From Loxodes magnus (taxonomy: Eukaryota > Ciliophora > Karyorelictea > Loxodida > Loxodidae), in assembly GCA_946699065.1 (NCBI GenBank), contig CAMPDV010000444.1:1-64000 (forward strand): 64,000 nt of DNA, read 5' to 3'. The translations under genes were made by a program, and so were the position numbers. The number at the start of each line of letters is the position of its first letter. The first letter of the stretch is position 1. Positions 11,390 through 22,904 of this stretch are shown one piece after another. Below the pieces are notes generated by a model. It was not told where the DNA came from, did not search any database, and worked only from the letters and a program-made list of their open reading frames with translations.

Positions 11390-14300
11390 ATTAATATATA
11401 TCTTGCTTAGAGAGTGCTAGTCTTATAAATTGAGAAAATAAATAATTAATTATAATATAAACATTTTTAAATTATATTTCGTTTATTAGAGTATTGTACT
11501 TAAACTTTACTAATATCAACTATATATAATTCCAATTTTACAAAGCTATCAAAATATTTTGTAGAGGTTTAGTTTATAAAATTCAGAATTTCTAATTTTG
11601 CTATCAATCCTTAATAACATTTTTATCCAAAAATTTAGAGACTAGAAATTTGTTTTCCGCTGCTTCCCTAAAATTTACTGCTTATTATTTACAAATTTAC
11701 TATATTATGCATCCTGGCTAGTTTCAAATCTGCAGCTGCCTTTCAACCTATATTTTCCATTAAAAAAATGTTCTCAATTTTAAAGGAGGCAGTTTATGTT
11801 TTTCCATTTACATTAAGCATTCTAATTTATCTAATTATTAGATAGCTAGTCCTTTATATTTAAGCTGCTAGTTTAGGGAAAATGTGCAATTAATTATCAG
11901 CACTTATTATCAGAACTTAATTTGCATTCAAGGCTATAAATTACAATTCTTGCGCCTTATCATTCCTTATGCAGTCCTATACTCAGTTTACTATCATTCC
12001 TCCACCTCTTTCATTATAGTTACCAGAAAATATATTAAAATGGATATGCAGAGTTAACTATAATTCAACAACTAATATAGCCAAAATCTGTTTCAACTCA
12101 ATTTTGAGTCAATCTGTTATTCATTCAGATTTAGTTATAGTAAAAGCTACAATTAGTCATCTTAATATCTTCTACCATTCTTATTTACTCAAATATTACA
12201 TCTGTCAACTATTCCAAAATTGTCATCTTATAGACACAAGCTACAGAAAAACCTGCTTCTTTTACCTCTTAACTTCTATATAATTTCTTATTAAGCATCT
12301 AAAGTTAAAACCTTTAAGACTTTAAAAAACAATTATGTGTAATTTAACGTTACTTTGGTTATGGGATAATATTTTCGGAATCTTTCTTCTGAATACCTCT
12401 AATTAAGACTCAATATATTGCTGCTCAGTATCACTTATATTTAACTACTCAAATTATTGATGTAACTAAGTTATAGCTAAAACTAACCATTTTAGCCTTC
12501 TATTGCTGCTCTTTATTAGGTGGCCATTCAAATCACTCTCATACCAAGTATCTTAGTTTTAAATATCTTAATAACAGTCATTCAAATCTCTTGTTAAATA
12601 ACTTACAGTTCTGAATCAAAAGGAGAGCTTCAATTTCACTGTAAAAATAGCTTAATAAGGATGATCAAATTAAGCTTTAGTGAAGGTAACTTCGTTTATT
12701 CAGATTAGTTGAGTCGAGTTAGATTTTTCAAACCCAGGAAACTCAATTCCTGTATAGTTTTTAATCTCCACTTTTTTTAATCCAAATTATGGAAATTATT
12801 TATTTCACTCCCTCTATTAAATTTTAGACTTCCACAATCAAATTCTTCGTGCTCTAGTACTCAATACGTGCTAACGAAATACTTTCATGAATCAAGAAAC
12901 TAAAAGTCTGTGTCATTAAATTCTAAATTACAAGATTAGCATTCAATGTAATTACGGTGATGATTAGAAAATTGATGAAACCAAACATTATTTAAACTCA
13001 ATTTTCCTTGAATGATCTTTATCAGAGATTATGTATTTTTTAGATATTCAGTTCCAAAAAATTAAAGCTATTCTAAAACATCTGTTGCTAAACTTCATGA
13101 ATAACCATATTCATCAAGTAAAGAAATAAGATTATCTCTCGAAAAGGAAGCTTTTGCACATATAGTTACAGGATCACTTTTCATTTTTTATAGCAATATA
13201 CATTTGGGAGATTCATGTTTAATGCAAGTGTGTGCATTTTTAATATTACGTTCTCAAATTTTAAGTGGCTTTAAAAGAAAAAAAATTGAATATCTGTTCG
13301 CATGAAAATAATTTTAGCTCTTTCTTTAGAATCAAAAAAACCATTTAGCTAACTCTGAAGCTTAGTCTTTTGGATATTGTAAGCAATAAAGAGTTTAAAT
13401 AGTTGATTGCTTAAATTACTCTTATAAGCTTTTTAGTCGTTAGTTTTACTTTAGGAGTAAAATGTAGTTTGTAAAACTGTCAGTAGCCATTGAACTTTAT
13501 TCCTATTATAGATCGTCTAAAAAATGAGTTCTATTTGTCAAAAGAACCTTAACATATCTCTTCTAAACTCCTTCTGCCAAAGCTTCAGCTAATGAAAGAT
13601 AAGGCCGATCAAAAGTTCTTAATCCTTTGTATACAATGCAGCTGGCTGATATTCCCCTGATTAAAGTTTTGAGTTTCATTTAGTTATTCGCTAGATACTT
13701 CATCGCAAAATTTATAGAAAATACCATTTTTAGTAAATCCTGCTAGAGGATAATTTATATTCGTAACATAAATAATCCTAAAGATTCTCCAAAGAGGATC
13801 AATCAGGACCTGCCTCACATCTAGGATCATTTGGGTCTGTTACATTCTTAATAAACCTAGCAGGTAATTCATCTAGATGAAAAGAGCGATTCTATAAAAT
13901 CCTTAATTACAATATCAGCAATGCCAATAATTTGGAATTTATCTTACGCACTTTTATTTTAGTTGTATACAGAGCAAAAAGGATGATATTGCAATATTTT
14001 TTTCCCCCTAAAGATCGAAAAATAATGATTAATCTTAGTCTTAAGTATCGATGAACATATAAGTACAAATAGTTCCATCATAAAGACATCCTGCAATCAT
14101 AATTTTTTTTTTCATAGCTTTAATCTTTCTAGTAACATGAAAATTAAGTTTAAGAGGTCTTATAGTTTTGAGGCTATACTAAATTTCAGGGCTTATGTGG
14201 AAGTTTAGTATATAGCATGCAATCAGGTTTTACTAAGGAATTTTATCGTCTCTTGATCTACTTAACTATCTCAGTCATATTGAATGCAACTGACTTATCA

Positions 14301-14780
14301 AATACTATCGCCTAAATTATTTTATGTGGCATAATCTTTTCATCCTATTTTACAGCTATTCTTATAATCAAAATCGCAGAACTTGTTGTTGCATATTTCA
14401 TTCCATATTCGATTTAATATAATCAACCAATATTCTCCGTCACTTTCATAACAAATGCAATCTTTCTAGTCTCAAAGGCAGTCTTTAGAATAGCATTCTT
14501 CGTCACATTAACCATTCCCTAATAAATAAGACTAACAGTTTTAAAACTTAGCATTTCACTTAGTATTCATTGATAAGAATCCAGGAATTAGCTTTTCATA
14601 TATTCAATTTCTTGCTGCCTTGGCTCATTTACAATGCTTATTGCAATAAATTGCTTTCTACTACTTTATACCATTCTTCACAATAATATTCATTTTGTAA
14701 ATGCAAGACTGAAGATCATTTAATTATCAGAGATATATTTACTCAAGCACAATCGCTGAAAAAAGATGTACTAAGAAACA
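11390..14780 (-). CDS. LNR / beta-helix surface protein, C-terminal part (split gene)
   Basis: Minus-strand continuation of the gene that starts at 18261. Near 14470 it reads GNGQCDEECYSKDC then LWDQKDC, a Lin-12/Notch repeat (Ca-binding disulfide module of extracellular proteins) in which the conserved Trp is a TGA codon (14472-14474). Then come MIAGCLYDGTICTYMF, DELPARFIKNVTDPNDPRCE, and a segment (about 13700-13520) SCIVYKGLRTFDRPYLSL + AEALAEGVQKRYVKVLL that resembles the start of a parallel beta-helix (pectin-lyase-like) domain; Asn/Thr/Ile-rich strands continue to about 11400. Reading requires several frame changes (unseen tiny introns, errors or decay). No transmembrane segment identified on this strand. 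Probably secreted or surface-exposed. Confidence 0.55.
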
Positions 14781-14884
14781 TTATAATTGAATAGTTTCAT
14801 TACTCTAGGATGAGTATCAAAGCTGCAATAATTATTTCAACAATCACTATCATACTAATAATCTTCTACTCTTTATATAAAAAA

Positions 14885-15710
14885 TGGAAAAAAAACCCGG
14901 GAATCTAAACCTTGAATTCTAGCCTTAAAGATCAATCTTAAGTCTCAGTTAACTAACAAGAACCAAGAATTCAAAAAAGATAAATCTACTCCTGTTAAGG
15001 ATTGAGAAATACGGAATTTCCTAGCAAACTGAAAAAACTTGAGAAATCCCACGAGCAAGACATTATTACGCTTTATTCATTAATTGAGAAAATGAATACC
15101 GAAATATAGATCCTGAAGGCGGAAAATTTGAATCTTCGGCTTCTTTTGTAAGATAGAAAAAAGGAAGATCAAGACTTGGTAAGTAAAGTTTAGTTTTAAA
15201 TTGAAGTCTTAACTTCCTAATTTGAACTATTAGAAAATTAAAGGAGAAATTCGATTAGCAATAAAAAAAACTAACTTCAATCAGAAAAGATGGAAATTGA
15301 AAAAATGTAAAAAGAATAAAAATTTTAATTCAAGCCCTTAATAAAACGTTGCTATTGTTGTCAAAAGGCTGGACATTTTTGGAGGTAATGCTTGAAGTGA
15401 AGAAGAGTACTTGAACAGCACCGTAAATAATTTGGAACATCGAGGAGACTATATTGTAACTACTTTGGAGGTATTTACAGAAAGAAGCTGATATTAGATG
15501 ATTCAAGTGTGACACTAATCAAACAGGATCTTGGTAATTAATAGTAACAGAATAAATAGCTTTAAAAGGACAACAATGACCTTAGAATTTGTTTAGATAA
15601 GCTGGAGAAAAATTACAAGAAGATGGAAGAACAATTCTATGAGCTTATTGAAGAGAAAGAAGAATTATCTCAGTTTGAAATTGATTCAGATGAATACATG
15701 TACAGTTGAG
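14885..15710 (+). CDS. Coiled-coil / CCHC zinc-knuckle ORF inserted in LNR gene
   Basis: A plus-strand frame with only Q/W-recoded codons runs about 270 residues and ends at TGA (15706-15708) after DSDEYMYS. It has an N-terminal coiled coil (KLKKLEKSHEQD, IEKMNTEIQILKAEN), a KMEIEKM motif, a retroviral-type zinc knuckle CYCCQKAGHFWRQC (C-x2-C-x4-H-x4-C), and a second coiled coil (LEKNYKKMEEQFYELIEEKE). One internal TGA directly follows the knuckle (CLK-W-RR). The architecture matches the ORF at 51450-52264 and that at 21440-22205, suggesting ORF1/gag of a non-LTR element; LNR coding sequence of the opposite strand resumes on both sides. The in-frame start is unclear because the ATG at 14885 lies one frame off; an intron or a shift is needed. 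No RT follows. Confidence 0.65.
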
Positions 15711-15789
15711 TTCTGAATATAAAAACTTTTATTGTCTTTAATTTGAGGAAACCTTTTCTCTAATTAAAGATGACCCTAACCCTTATAGT

Positions 15790-18261
15790 TAAAATTAATT
15801 AATTAATCTCTACTCTTTTAACATTAAAGCATAAGGTATCTGAACATTTTATGCAAAATCTTTCCATCTTCTTAACATTACTTAACAAAACATTAAAGAT
15901 CGCAAAATCCATTATTAAGTAAATCTGGATAGCAAGGAAATCCTTCATAAGAATCTGATTTTATTCGTTACTTTAAAGCAACATTAAGCATTATCATAGC
16001 TACAGTAAAAAAAAACTGATATTTTAATCGCTTAATTATCCAACCTGGCAAAATTCATCCATTGCCAGACTTAGACTGCTACATTCTTCAATTAAATCTG
16101 TTGTAACAAAAATTCAAACCATTATAATTACAATCAGGACTTAGCAGTTCTTCATCACATATTCCATTTCCTATTTTATTCATATTATGATAACTAAAAT
16201 CATTTCCACTACATTATTTTTAATTACATGAAAAAAGACTCGTAAAATCCCAGACATTTGTCACTAGTACATTTATTATCCTGAATTATATAAAATTCAT
16301 ATAGATCATTTTGATTAAGGGTGGTTTCTACTCTGAAAACCGATTGAGTCATAATTTCGTTCGAAAAAATCACATTCTATCATACTAATTATTACGTGGC
16401 TTATTTAAAGTACATTTTCTTTGAGATTACAACAGATAATCATCTTATTCTTGCTGATTATTATCAAAAAAGCATTCTTCGTAATAGCATTATTCTTGAA
16501 AAAATTAAATCCCCAATTTGTTTGATTTTGCAGCCTTTCTATAAACATTTTTTACGACCTCACCCATCTCAGTTACATTATTTATTATAGCAACTTAAAT
16601 CGCTAATGTTGTTCCCTTAAGATTGAAGGCATGCATTATTGGTATCTATGCAAACTTAGCAGTCATTACCATCGTACTTGCATAAACTATTCTAATATCT
16701 TTTAGAATTTTCGTAGTAAACTATTTGGATTACATTGTTACCTATCATATTCCAGTTACAATTATATTGTGGATTTAAATTGTAATATGTAAAATTTTGA
16801 TGAGAAGATAGTTAGCAATCATTTCAATCGTACCATTAATCTTAATTGCACCTTTAATCTAATACATTTGCCTAATTTTAACTCATATTCTATGGATTAT
16901 TTCCACTGTTCTATTGATTATTTTCATCTTACTACTAAGGTTATTTCTCAGTTAGAATAAAGTCATTCCTTATCACTTCAGTCAGTAAATTTGGTTAGAA
17001 CTTTCATAACTTGAGCACATAGGAATATAACATTAAGGGTCGAGGTTCTTATCATCTTCAATAATTAATCTATTCATAAGAGTTGTGAAGTAGGTTGTTA
17101 CTGGGAAACTGTAAATTTTTAGTGTATTATAATCATAAAATGAAGCTTCTTTTCAAAATAATCTTCTTAATCTCACTAACAAATTTCAGTCATACAAGCT
17201 AAATCACATTTTTAGTCGCCTACTTATCTTTTTGTGTATTATTAAAGTCTTAATCCAAGCAGCCTGGAGAACAGAAAGGTGAGTTTTTATAATAAAGATC
17301 CAAAGTTATAATTCTTATTTGAAAGTTATGAAGTTAAGTTGTCCATTGCATCTCAACCACATTAATGAACTAAGCATTCTTAATTGCATATTTTGTTACC
17401 TATTTTTTCAGCGCTACATTATCCACCTAAAGCTTATAAGCAAGCTTCTTAATAATTGCAACATTCTAAGGAAATGCACATTTGATTTAAATACTCTTAG
17501 TTACGTGAAACGTTATCTATAAGATAAGGTGTGCAATTAATAAGAGTAAAGCAACAGTCTGAATAATGGAAATGATTTTAGTAATAAAAGCATTGAAATT
17601 AGAACTTTTGAGTCTCCTATCATTGCTTGAAGCAAGCATCATTATTCTATATAAGTAACTAATGCTAAGTTATTTATTCTTTTGCATTAGTTACATTAAA
17701 ATAGAAACATTTAACTGGATTATTCTTCTTGTGAACGTATAGGTGGATTGTAGACTTTAGAGCCTTTACTGAAGCAAGGTATTACATGAGACTGATTAAA
17801 GATTCCTTTTGCAAAATAAGATATTTCCATTCTATAATGGTTTATACTTCAATTGTAATTGGCCTTCTATATGTTACAGCTAAGATTGAAGAAAGTTTAA
17901 TTTAAAAAACATATTAATTTCTTCTTTTGTTTTAACAGCAGGAGATTCAGAAGTTTTTGACAGAGATTATTTGGATATACTGTATACTACACTCCTCTTG
18001 AGCTATTCTTTTAAACGTAGTGCTTATGCTTTAATATGATCAGTATTTTTTTTCACTTCTATAAATAAATTTTTTTTGGTTGATCTTTAGGTCTACATCC
18101 ATTGACTAATTTTAAAGGAATATGCTTTCGGTTAGCACTGCAAAGTGGCTGAATTTTGTTTCTAATCATTCGATTCTAATATTTGCTGAGTACTTATTTT
18201 AAATCTTTTATTCTTAAGTGCTAGACATCAGTAGCGATTTTCCCTTCAAGCCCTTATACAT
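15790..18261 (-). CDS. LNR-repeat surface protein, N-terminal part (split gene)
   Basis: Begins at ATG 18261 (MYKGLKGKSLLMSST). Successive Cys-rich Lin-12/Notch repeats follow on the minus strand: KIGNKICNQECLVHQC-GWDAMDN with the conserved Trp encoded by TGA (17353-17355), SLCKYDGNDCQVC near 16680, CNQKQC...MNKIGNGICDEE + LLSPDCNYNGLNFC near 16150, YCSYDNAQCC and CYPDLLNNGFCDLQCFVKQC near 15900. LNRs fold around Ca2+ with three disulfides and sit outside the cell. The plus strand of the same DNA translates into hydrophobic 'membrane protein' shadows, which I rejected. Frames switch several times. The gene continues at 14780 after an inserted plus-strand ORF. One of several large extracellular proteins in the window. 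Confidence 0.6.
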
Positions 18262-18779
18262 TTCTTAAAAGTTCAAAATTCTCCTATTACATAATTTGAG
18301 TTCTTAAAGTAAATTTTGGTAGTGGTATCTTGATTGGTATAGATCCTATTGAGAAGAGATTTTTGGAAGAAATGTTTCTTTTTTTATAGTAAAATAAAAA
18401 AAGGAATTAAAGCATAAAAATATGTTAATTATAAATTTAGTTTATAAGCTAAATCCTAAATTTTACATTGATTATTGTATAGAATATTTCATTATTTAAT
18501 TTAATTTTAACTTAAATATATTTTCTAATGGATAGTTCGTTGATCTCTTTAAATAAATGCTAAAACAGTTTTGCTTATAGCAAAAGTTTAAAATCTAATT
18601 ATTTCTTTATATGAGATAATATAATTAAACTATTATAAAGTAAGTTATAAAATAAAAAATGCAAAACAAAGAAATATAATTTATTAAGAGTATCTTTTTT
18701 AAGAAATATTTTAAAATAAGCAAATTATTCTCTAGCTAAAATTCCTTTTTTTTCTTAAATATGAAATTCTACCTATTTT

Positions 18780-19600
18780 GTTTTTTTAAAACTGGAAAAT
18801 ATAATCAACTACGACAAAAATAAAGGTAATTCTTTAATATTTAGATAAAATATTCCAAGAATATACGGGTACTATATTATCTGTAGTGATATCAAGTAAC
18901 TAAAATTTAATCGTATCGGAAATAGAGATAATAACGATAAAGATATGGGTCTTAACAACTGGCTAGTGTAAGATTACTTTATAGGGACATACGAATCCTT
19001 TATTATCTGTAGCGATTTCAAGAGACCGAGAAAAGGAATCGTATCGGGAAGTTCTGAAGGTACGATAATGATATGGAACTTAGCAACTGGTTAATTAAAA
19101 AGTTCTTTGTAAAGGACACACGAATGGTGTAAATTCTTTAGCGATATCAAGTGATTAGAATTGAATTTTATTGGGAAGTTATGATAAATCGATTAATAAA
19201 TGGGACTAGCGAATGTAAGGGTTCTTTGTGGGGAGATACAGATTCTGTGTTTTCTGTAGCGATTTCAAGTGACCAGAACTGATCATATCGGGAAGTATTG
19301 ATAAGACAATCAATATATGGGAATTAACAACTAGTCAGCTACTTCGAACTCTTCAAGGGCCATTCAAATACTGTATCAAGTATTCAGTTTAGTAACTTCA
19401 AGTTTTTTACAATTTCTGGATCATGTAGATATGGAACTTTAATATAGGTGAATGCATATAAACTCTTTAAGGCTAAAAAATTATCTAATTCTATAGCATT
19501 GGGTAAGGACAACAAATGAATAGTATCAGGAGGATATGATAATACTGTGAAAAAAGTGGAAAATAATAAGTTGAGAGAAAGTAACAACTATTAAAACTTT
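18780..19600 (+). pseudogene. WD40-repeat protein (frameshifted)
   Basis: Plus strand, after a putative 19-nt intron (18826-18844), gives WD40 blades: TIKIWVLTTGQ, GHTNPLLSVAIS, GHTNGVNSLAISSDQNW, SGSIDKTINIWELTTSQ and SGGYDNTVK. Each has the GH ... S/A-x-S-x-D ... SGS-D-xT-x-x-IW pattern. At least three frameshifts occur (about 19020-19080, 19230-19260, 19370). TGA stands for Trp in SSDQNWILLGS, the same position as in the second WD40 gene at 52.7 kb. Beta-propeller scaffold of unknown partner. The frameshifts suggest decay; homopolymer errors are possible. Confidence 0.75.
18826..18844 (+). other. Putative 19-nt intron
   Basis: GTAATTCTTTAATATTTAG, bounded by GT and AG, just before the first WD40 blade. 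A near-identical 20-nt sequence (one extra T) lies at the same place in the paralogous WD40 gene (52799-52818). Conservation of position and sequence supports an intron; removal joins a short N-terminal exon in frame. Confidence 0.6.
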
Positions 19601-19609
19601 TAATTTTAC

Positions 19610-21435
19610 AATTTAATAAATTTATTATTACTGTTAGGAAAAGCATACTATGTATTTAATTACGTATAAAAGCTTTAGAAGATATAAAGCAATTAAAAAT
19701 AAAGATATTTACGTATGGTTTAAGAGTATATTTATGTTTGAGATTTATTTATCCTTAAGTATTTTATATTAAAAATTTATATATGACAATATACTTTTAC
19801 TTAAGCATTGGCTAAGTCTACAATGTAAAACAATAAGAATTGTAAATATTTTCTTAAAAACATTTATTGAAAAATTACATTAATTTAAAAATTTGAAGTG
19901 GTTGAAATAAAAATATTAATCCATTAATTAATTAATTTAAAAAGGTAATAAGATAAAAGCAATAAATTTAATCTAAATATTAATTATAAATTAACATATT
20001 TTAAATCCTTTTTAACTAAAATTTTTCACTATATAAAGTTTTAATAATTTTGAATTAAAAAATAAACATAAAATATTTGAATTATATGAATTATTTTATA
20101 AGATAGAATTAAAAAAAAATGGATTTTATCTATATTTAATTTTTTAATTTATTGTTTAAAAGATTTTTTTAATTTAAAAAAGATTGAATTAGTATTTTTA
20201 GCTTGATTTAGCAATTTTTCTAAAGCTATAAAGATTTACTTATTTTAAATTTGATATTGGAATTTTTAAAGGTATAAAATATTAAAATTTTAAATATTTT
20301 AAAAATAATTTAAATTTATTAAATTTTAAATAATAAAAAGTTAAAATTAGCAAACTTTTTAATTAATTAGAAATATTAGCTTTGCACTGCGTTATATATT
20401 ATATAAGATTTGGGGACAGACATAGATTTATAATTTTAAAATATATAAAAAATGAAGTTATATAATTATTATTCAGAAAATAAAATATATTCTAGTGAGA
20501 ATCTTTTAATAAAAATAAAAAGAAAACTTTAAGTATTATAATTAAATCTTATTTTATTTTAGGAAATATCTAATTTATAGTAAAATTTATCTTATAAATA
20601 TTCTTATTTTTTTTAATTAAAAGCAGAGTGAGTTAAAGTTTGTTTATTAATTTAGATAGATTTTTTTATTTTTTTATATTTTTAAGATTAAAAATATAAA
20701 ATTTTAAAATCAACTAAAAAAAGTCCAAAACAAAAGATTCGCTTGCGTTTTATGTTTTATAACTCTTTTAGGAAAAATAAAATAATATTTGAGAATAAAA
20801 TAAAAGGAATTAGAGCTAAATTTTTTAAAAATAAATAATAATAAAAGTGGGATTTTTTATAATAAATTGTAATTAAAAAGAAACATAGAATAGTTTTATT
20901 AAATAAATAAAAGTTTAATTTTAATTATTAAATTCATTTTGTAATATGGTTTCCCCATTAATGGATCAAGTAAAAGGTATAATAAAAGTGCAAAAATTTA
21001 TATTAAAAATAAAAAAATTATTTTATAATAAAAACATATTTAGAAGAAAAGGAATACAAAATTTTAGTAATCATAAAAACTAATTAAATCAAATATTTTA
21101 AAATTGAAGGAAGAAAAAATATAATTAAGAGATTTTAGTAATAAAATCAATAGAAAATTAGTAGCAAAAATAATTTCCAAGACGAAAAAAATTGATTTTT
21201 ATTTTTTGCACGTTTTATACTATCAAAAATTTTAGAAAAAATAAAATAAAAATGATTTAATTTACAAATAATCATAAAAAAAGAAATTCTTTAAATGCTT
21301 TAAAAATGAAGGAAAAAGGTTTTTTTATATAATTTTTTTGAATTCCTTAATTGATTAAATTTTTGATTGAAAAGATATTAAAAAATTCCTTATGTTTTTA
21401 TACACAAATTATATAACAAAATTTATTTATTTATA
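19610..21435. other. AT-rich desert
   Basis: About 1.8 kb of very AT-rich sequence dominated by A/T homopolymers. No coherent frame or repeat array was found. Two slightly less AT-rich spots (near 20740 and 21205) share '-cgttttat-' words but nothing assignable. Confidence 0.5.
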
Positions 21436-21439
21436 AAAA

Positions 21440-22205
21440 GTTAAAGTTAAAAAGTTTTGTTAAAGCCTTAGTAGTCAGCCATTTGACCTATTCTATCAGC
21501 TTGTCCTCCATTAGTTTGTCTTGAATTTCTACTAGGCTTAGTTAGGCGGTGTAGCACTTCATTAGCCACCATCCTTTAATATTCGGAATAGTTTTCATCT
21601 TGCATGTAGTCCTAATTATTTCTCCAAGGATTAAATTGAATTAAAGAATTTTTACTTTAAATTTTTCCGCTTTATGTTGGATATATCCTAAATAGTTTTC
21701 TAAAAATATCTTATTTATTCTTCTTTAAATTTCGCTTAGTTAGTAGCAGTATTTTCATTGGTGTTGTTTATTGCACACGTAGCATTTTATTCTTCTTTTA
21801 AACTTTTATTCCTGTAACACTTATTTAATTTTAAATTTACTACTTATTTTGAAATAAACGTTTACTGTTTATTTTAATTTGAGGCTTCATTTTCTATTTC
21901 CATAGGATCTGATTAATTCTGTTAAATCGAAAATGGAATTACCTGAATTTATTATTAATTTAAAGAATTCTTAGTTCAGTTTGTTTTTCTATTTCTTATT
22001 ATGGATTAATATTGTTTCTCAAGTAAGACGTTATTAGTTTTTCTAATTTTTCTACTTTATCAGTGAGGTATCTATTTTTATACATAAACTCTTTTAATGA
22101 CTTAGATAATATTTCTATTTGAGTTAGTGTAGGAATTTTTTTTAATTCTGGATTTCCAAGTGGTTAATGTTCGTCATATCAATCATATTTCTCACTTTCG
22201 CTCAT
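21440..22205 (-). CDS. Coiled-coil / zinc-knuckle ORF (ORF1-like)
   Basis: From ATG 22205: MSESEKYDWYDEHQPLG, then a coiled coil (SLKEFMYKNRYLTDKVEKLE), then after a frame change DPMEIENEAS, a short zinc knuckle CYVCNKQHQWKYC (C-x2-C-x3-H-x4-C, one residue shorter than usual) and a C terminus NPWRNNQDYMQDENYSEY, RMVANEVLHRLTKPS, GGQADRIGQMADY. The order coiled coil, DPM(E/D)IE, knuckle matches the ORF at 51450-52264 (NDPMDIE). The last ~100 bp recurs on the plus strand at 42945-43060, and the tail ends in TAAA repeats, which points to a retroelement. Needs two or three frame changes. Possible TAA or downstream stop; end approximate. Confidence 0.55.
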
Positions 22206-22209
22206 TGTA

Positions 22210-22900
22210 ATTATGTTCACTTTTTTATTTTTTAGAGAATTTTCCTGTTTAAATGTTTTGTTCAAAGTTCTGTATTCTTAGAAGCCATTTTATATTATAT
22301 GTATATCTTAATAAATTAAAAAAATATCATCTCTAATTTGAGGCTTGATTATGAAGCAAGTTATGAATTAAAAAAGGGAAATATCTATTAATAGTTCTAA
22401 GGTAAAAAAGCAAAAATTATTCACTTTGAACATCTTTTTAGAAATATAAAAATTTAAGAGTATGCTATAGTAAAGTAATTCTCTTTCAAAGGACTACAAT
22501 ATAAGAAAAAGATAAAATCTTAATTTCTAGCAAAAATAGAAAAGTCTTTAGTTTTTAAAATTTAGTTTGAAGATTTTCAAAGAAAGAAAATTAATTTAAA
22601 AGGCTAGATGAACGGCATTGATAATCTTAAAGATGTCTAATTATTCTACTAGAAATATAGGAATATAAGCCAGTATATTTTAGGCCTCGCTTCTCTCAAA
22701 ATTCTTCGTAACTTTATAATCTAACTCCAAATTTCTCTTTTCATATTAAATCTATAAAATAAGAAAATTGCAAGTGCTCATTATAAGTCTCAATAGCATA
22801 AAAAAGGCAACAAAGACAACTTTAATTTTTTAAAGAGAAGTAAAAAACCTTATCATTAGTCTTTGAACTTAAGTATTTTAGTTAAAAAATAAATAAATTA
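22210..22900. other. Intergenic, nothing recognised
   Basis: AT-rich, with moderately complex stretches around 22600-22760 that give no recognisable protein on either strand. Lies upstream of the zinc-knuckle ORF and downstream of the REJ-like gene. Confidence 0.4.
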
Positions 22901-22904
22901 TAAT

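Noticed and set aside
14250-17520. Plus-strand hydrophobic frames that look like a polytopic membrane protein (including 16396-16590 and 17319-17522).
   Set aside because: The minus strand of the same DNA gives repeated, family-exact LNR cysteine patterns. Hydrophobic codons on plus are the complement of polar codons on minus, so these are shadows.
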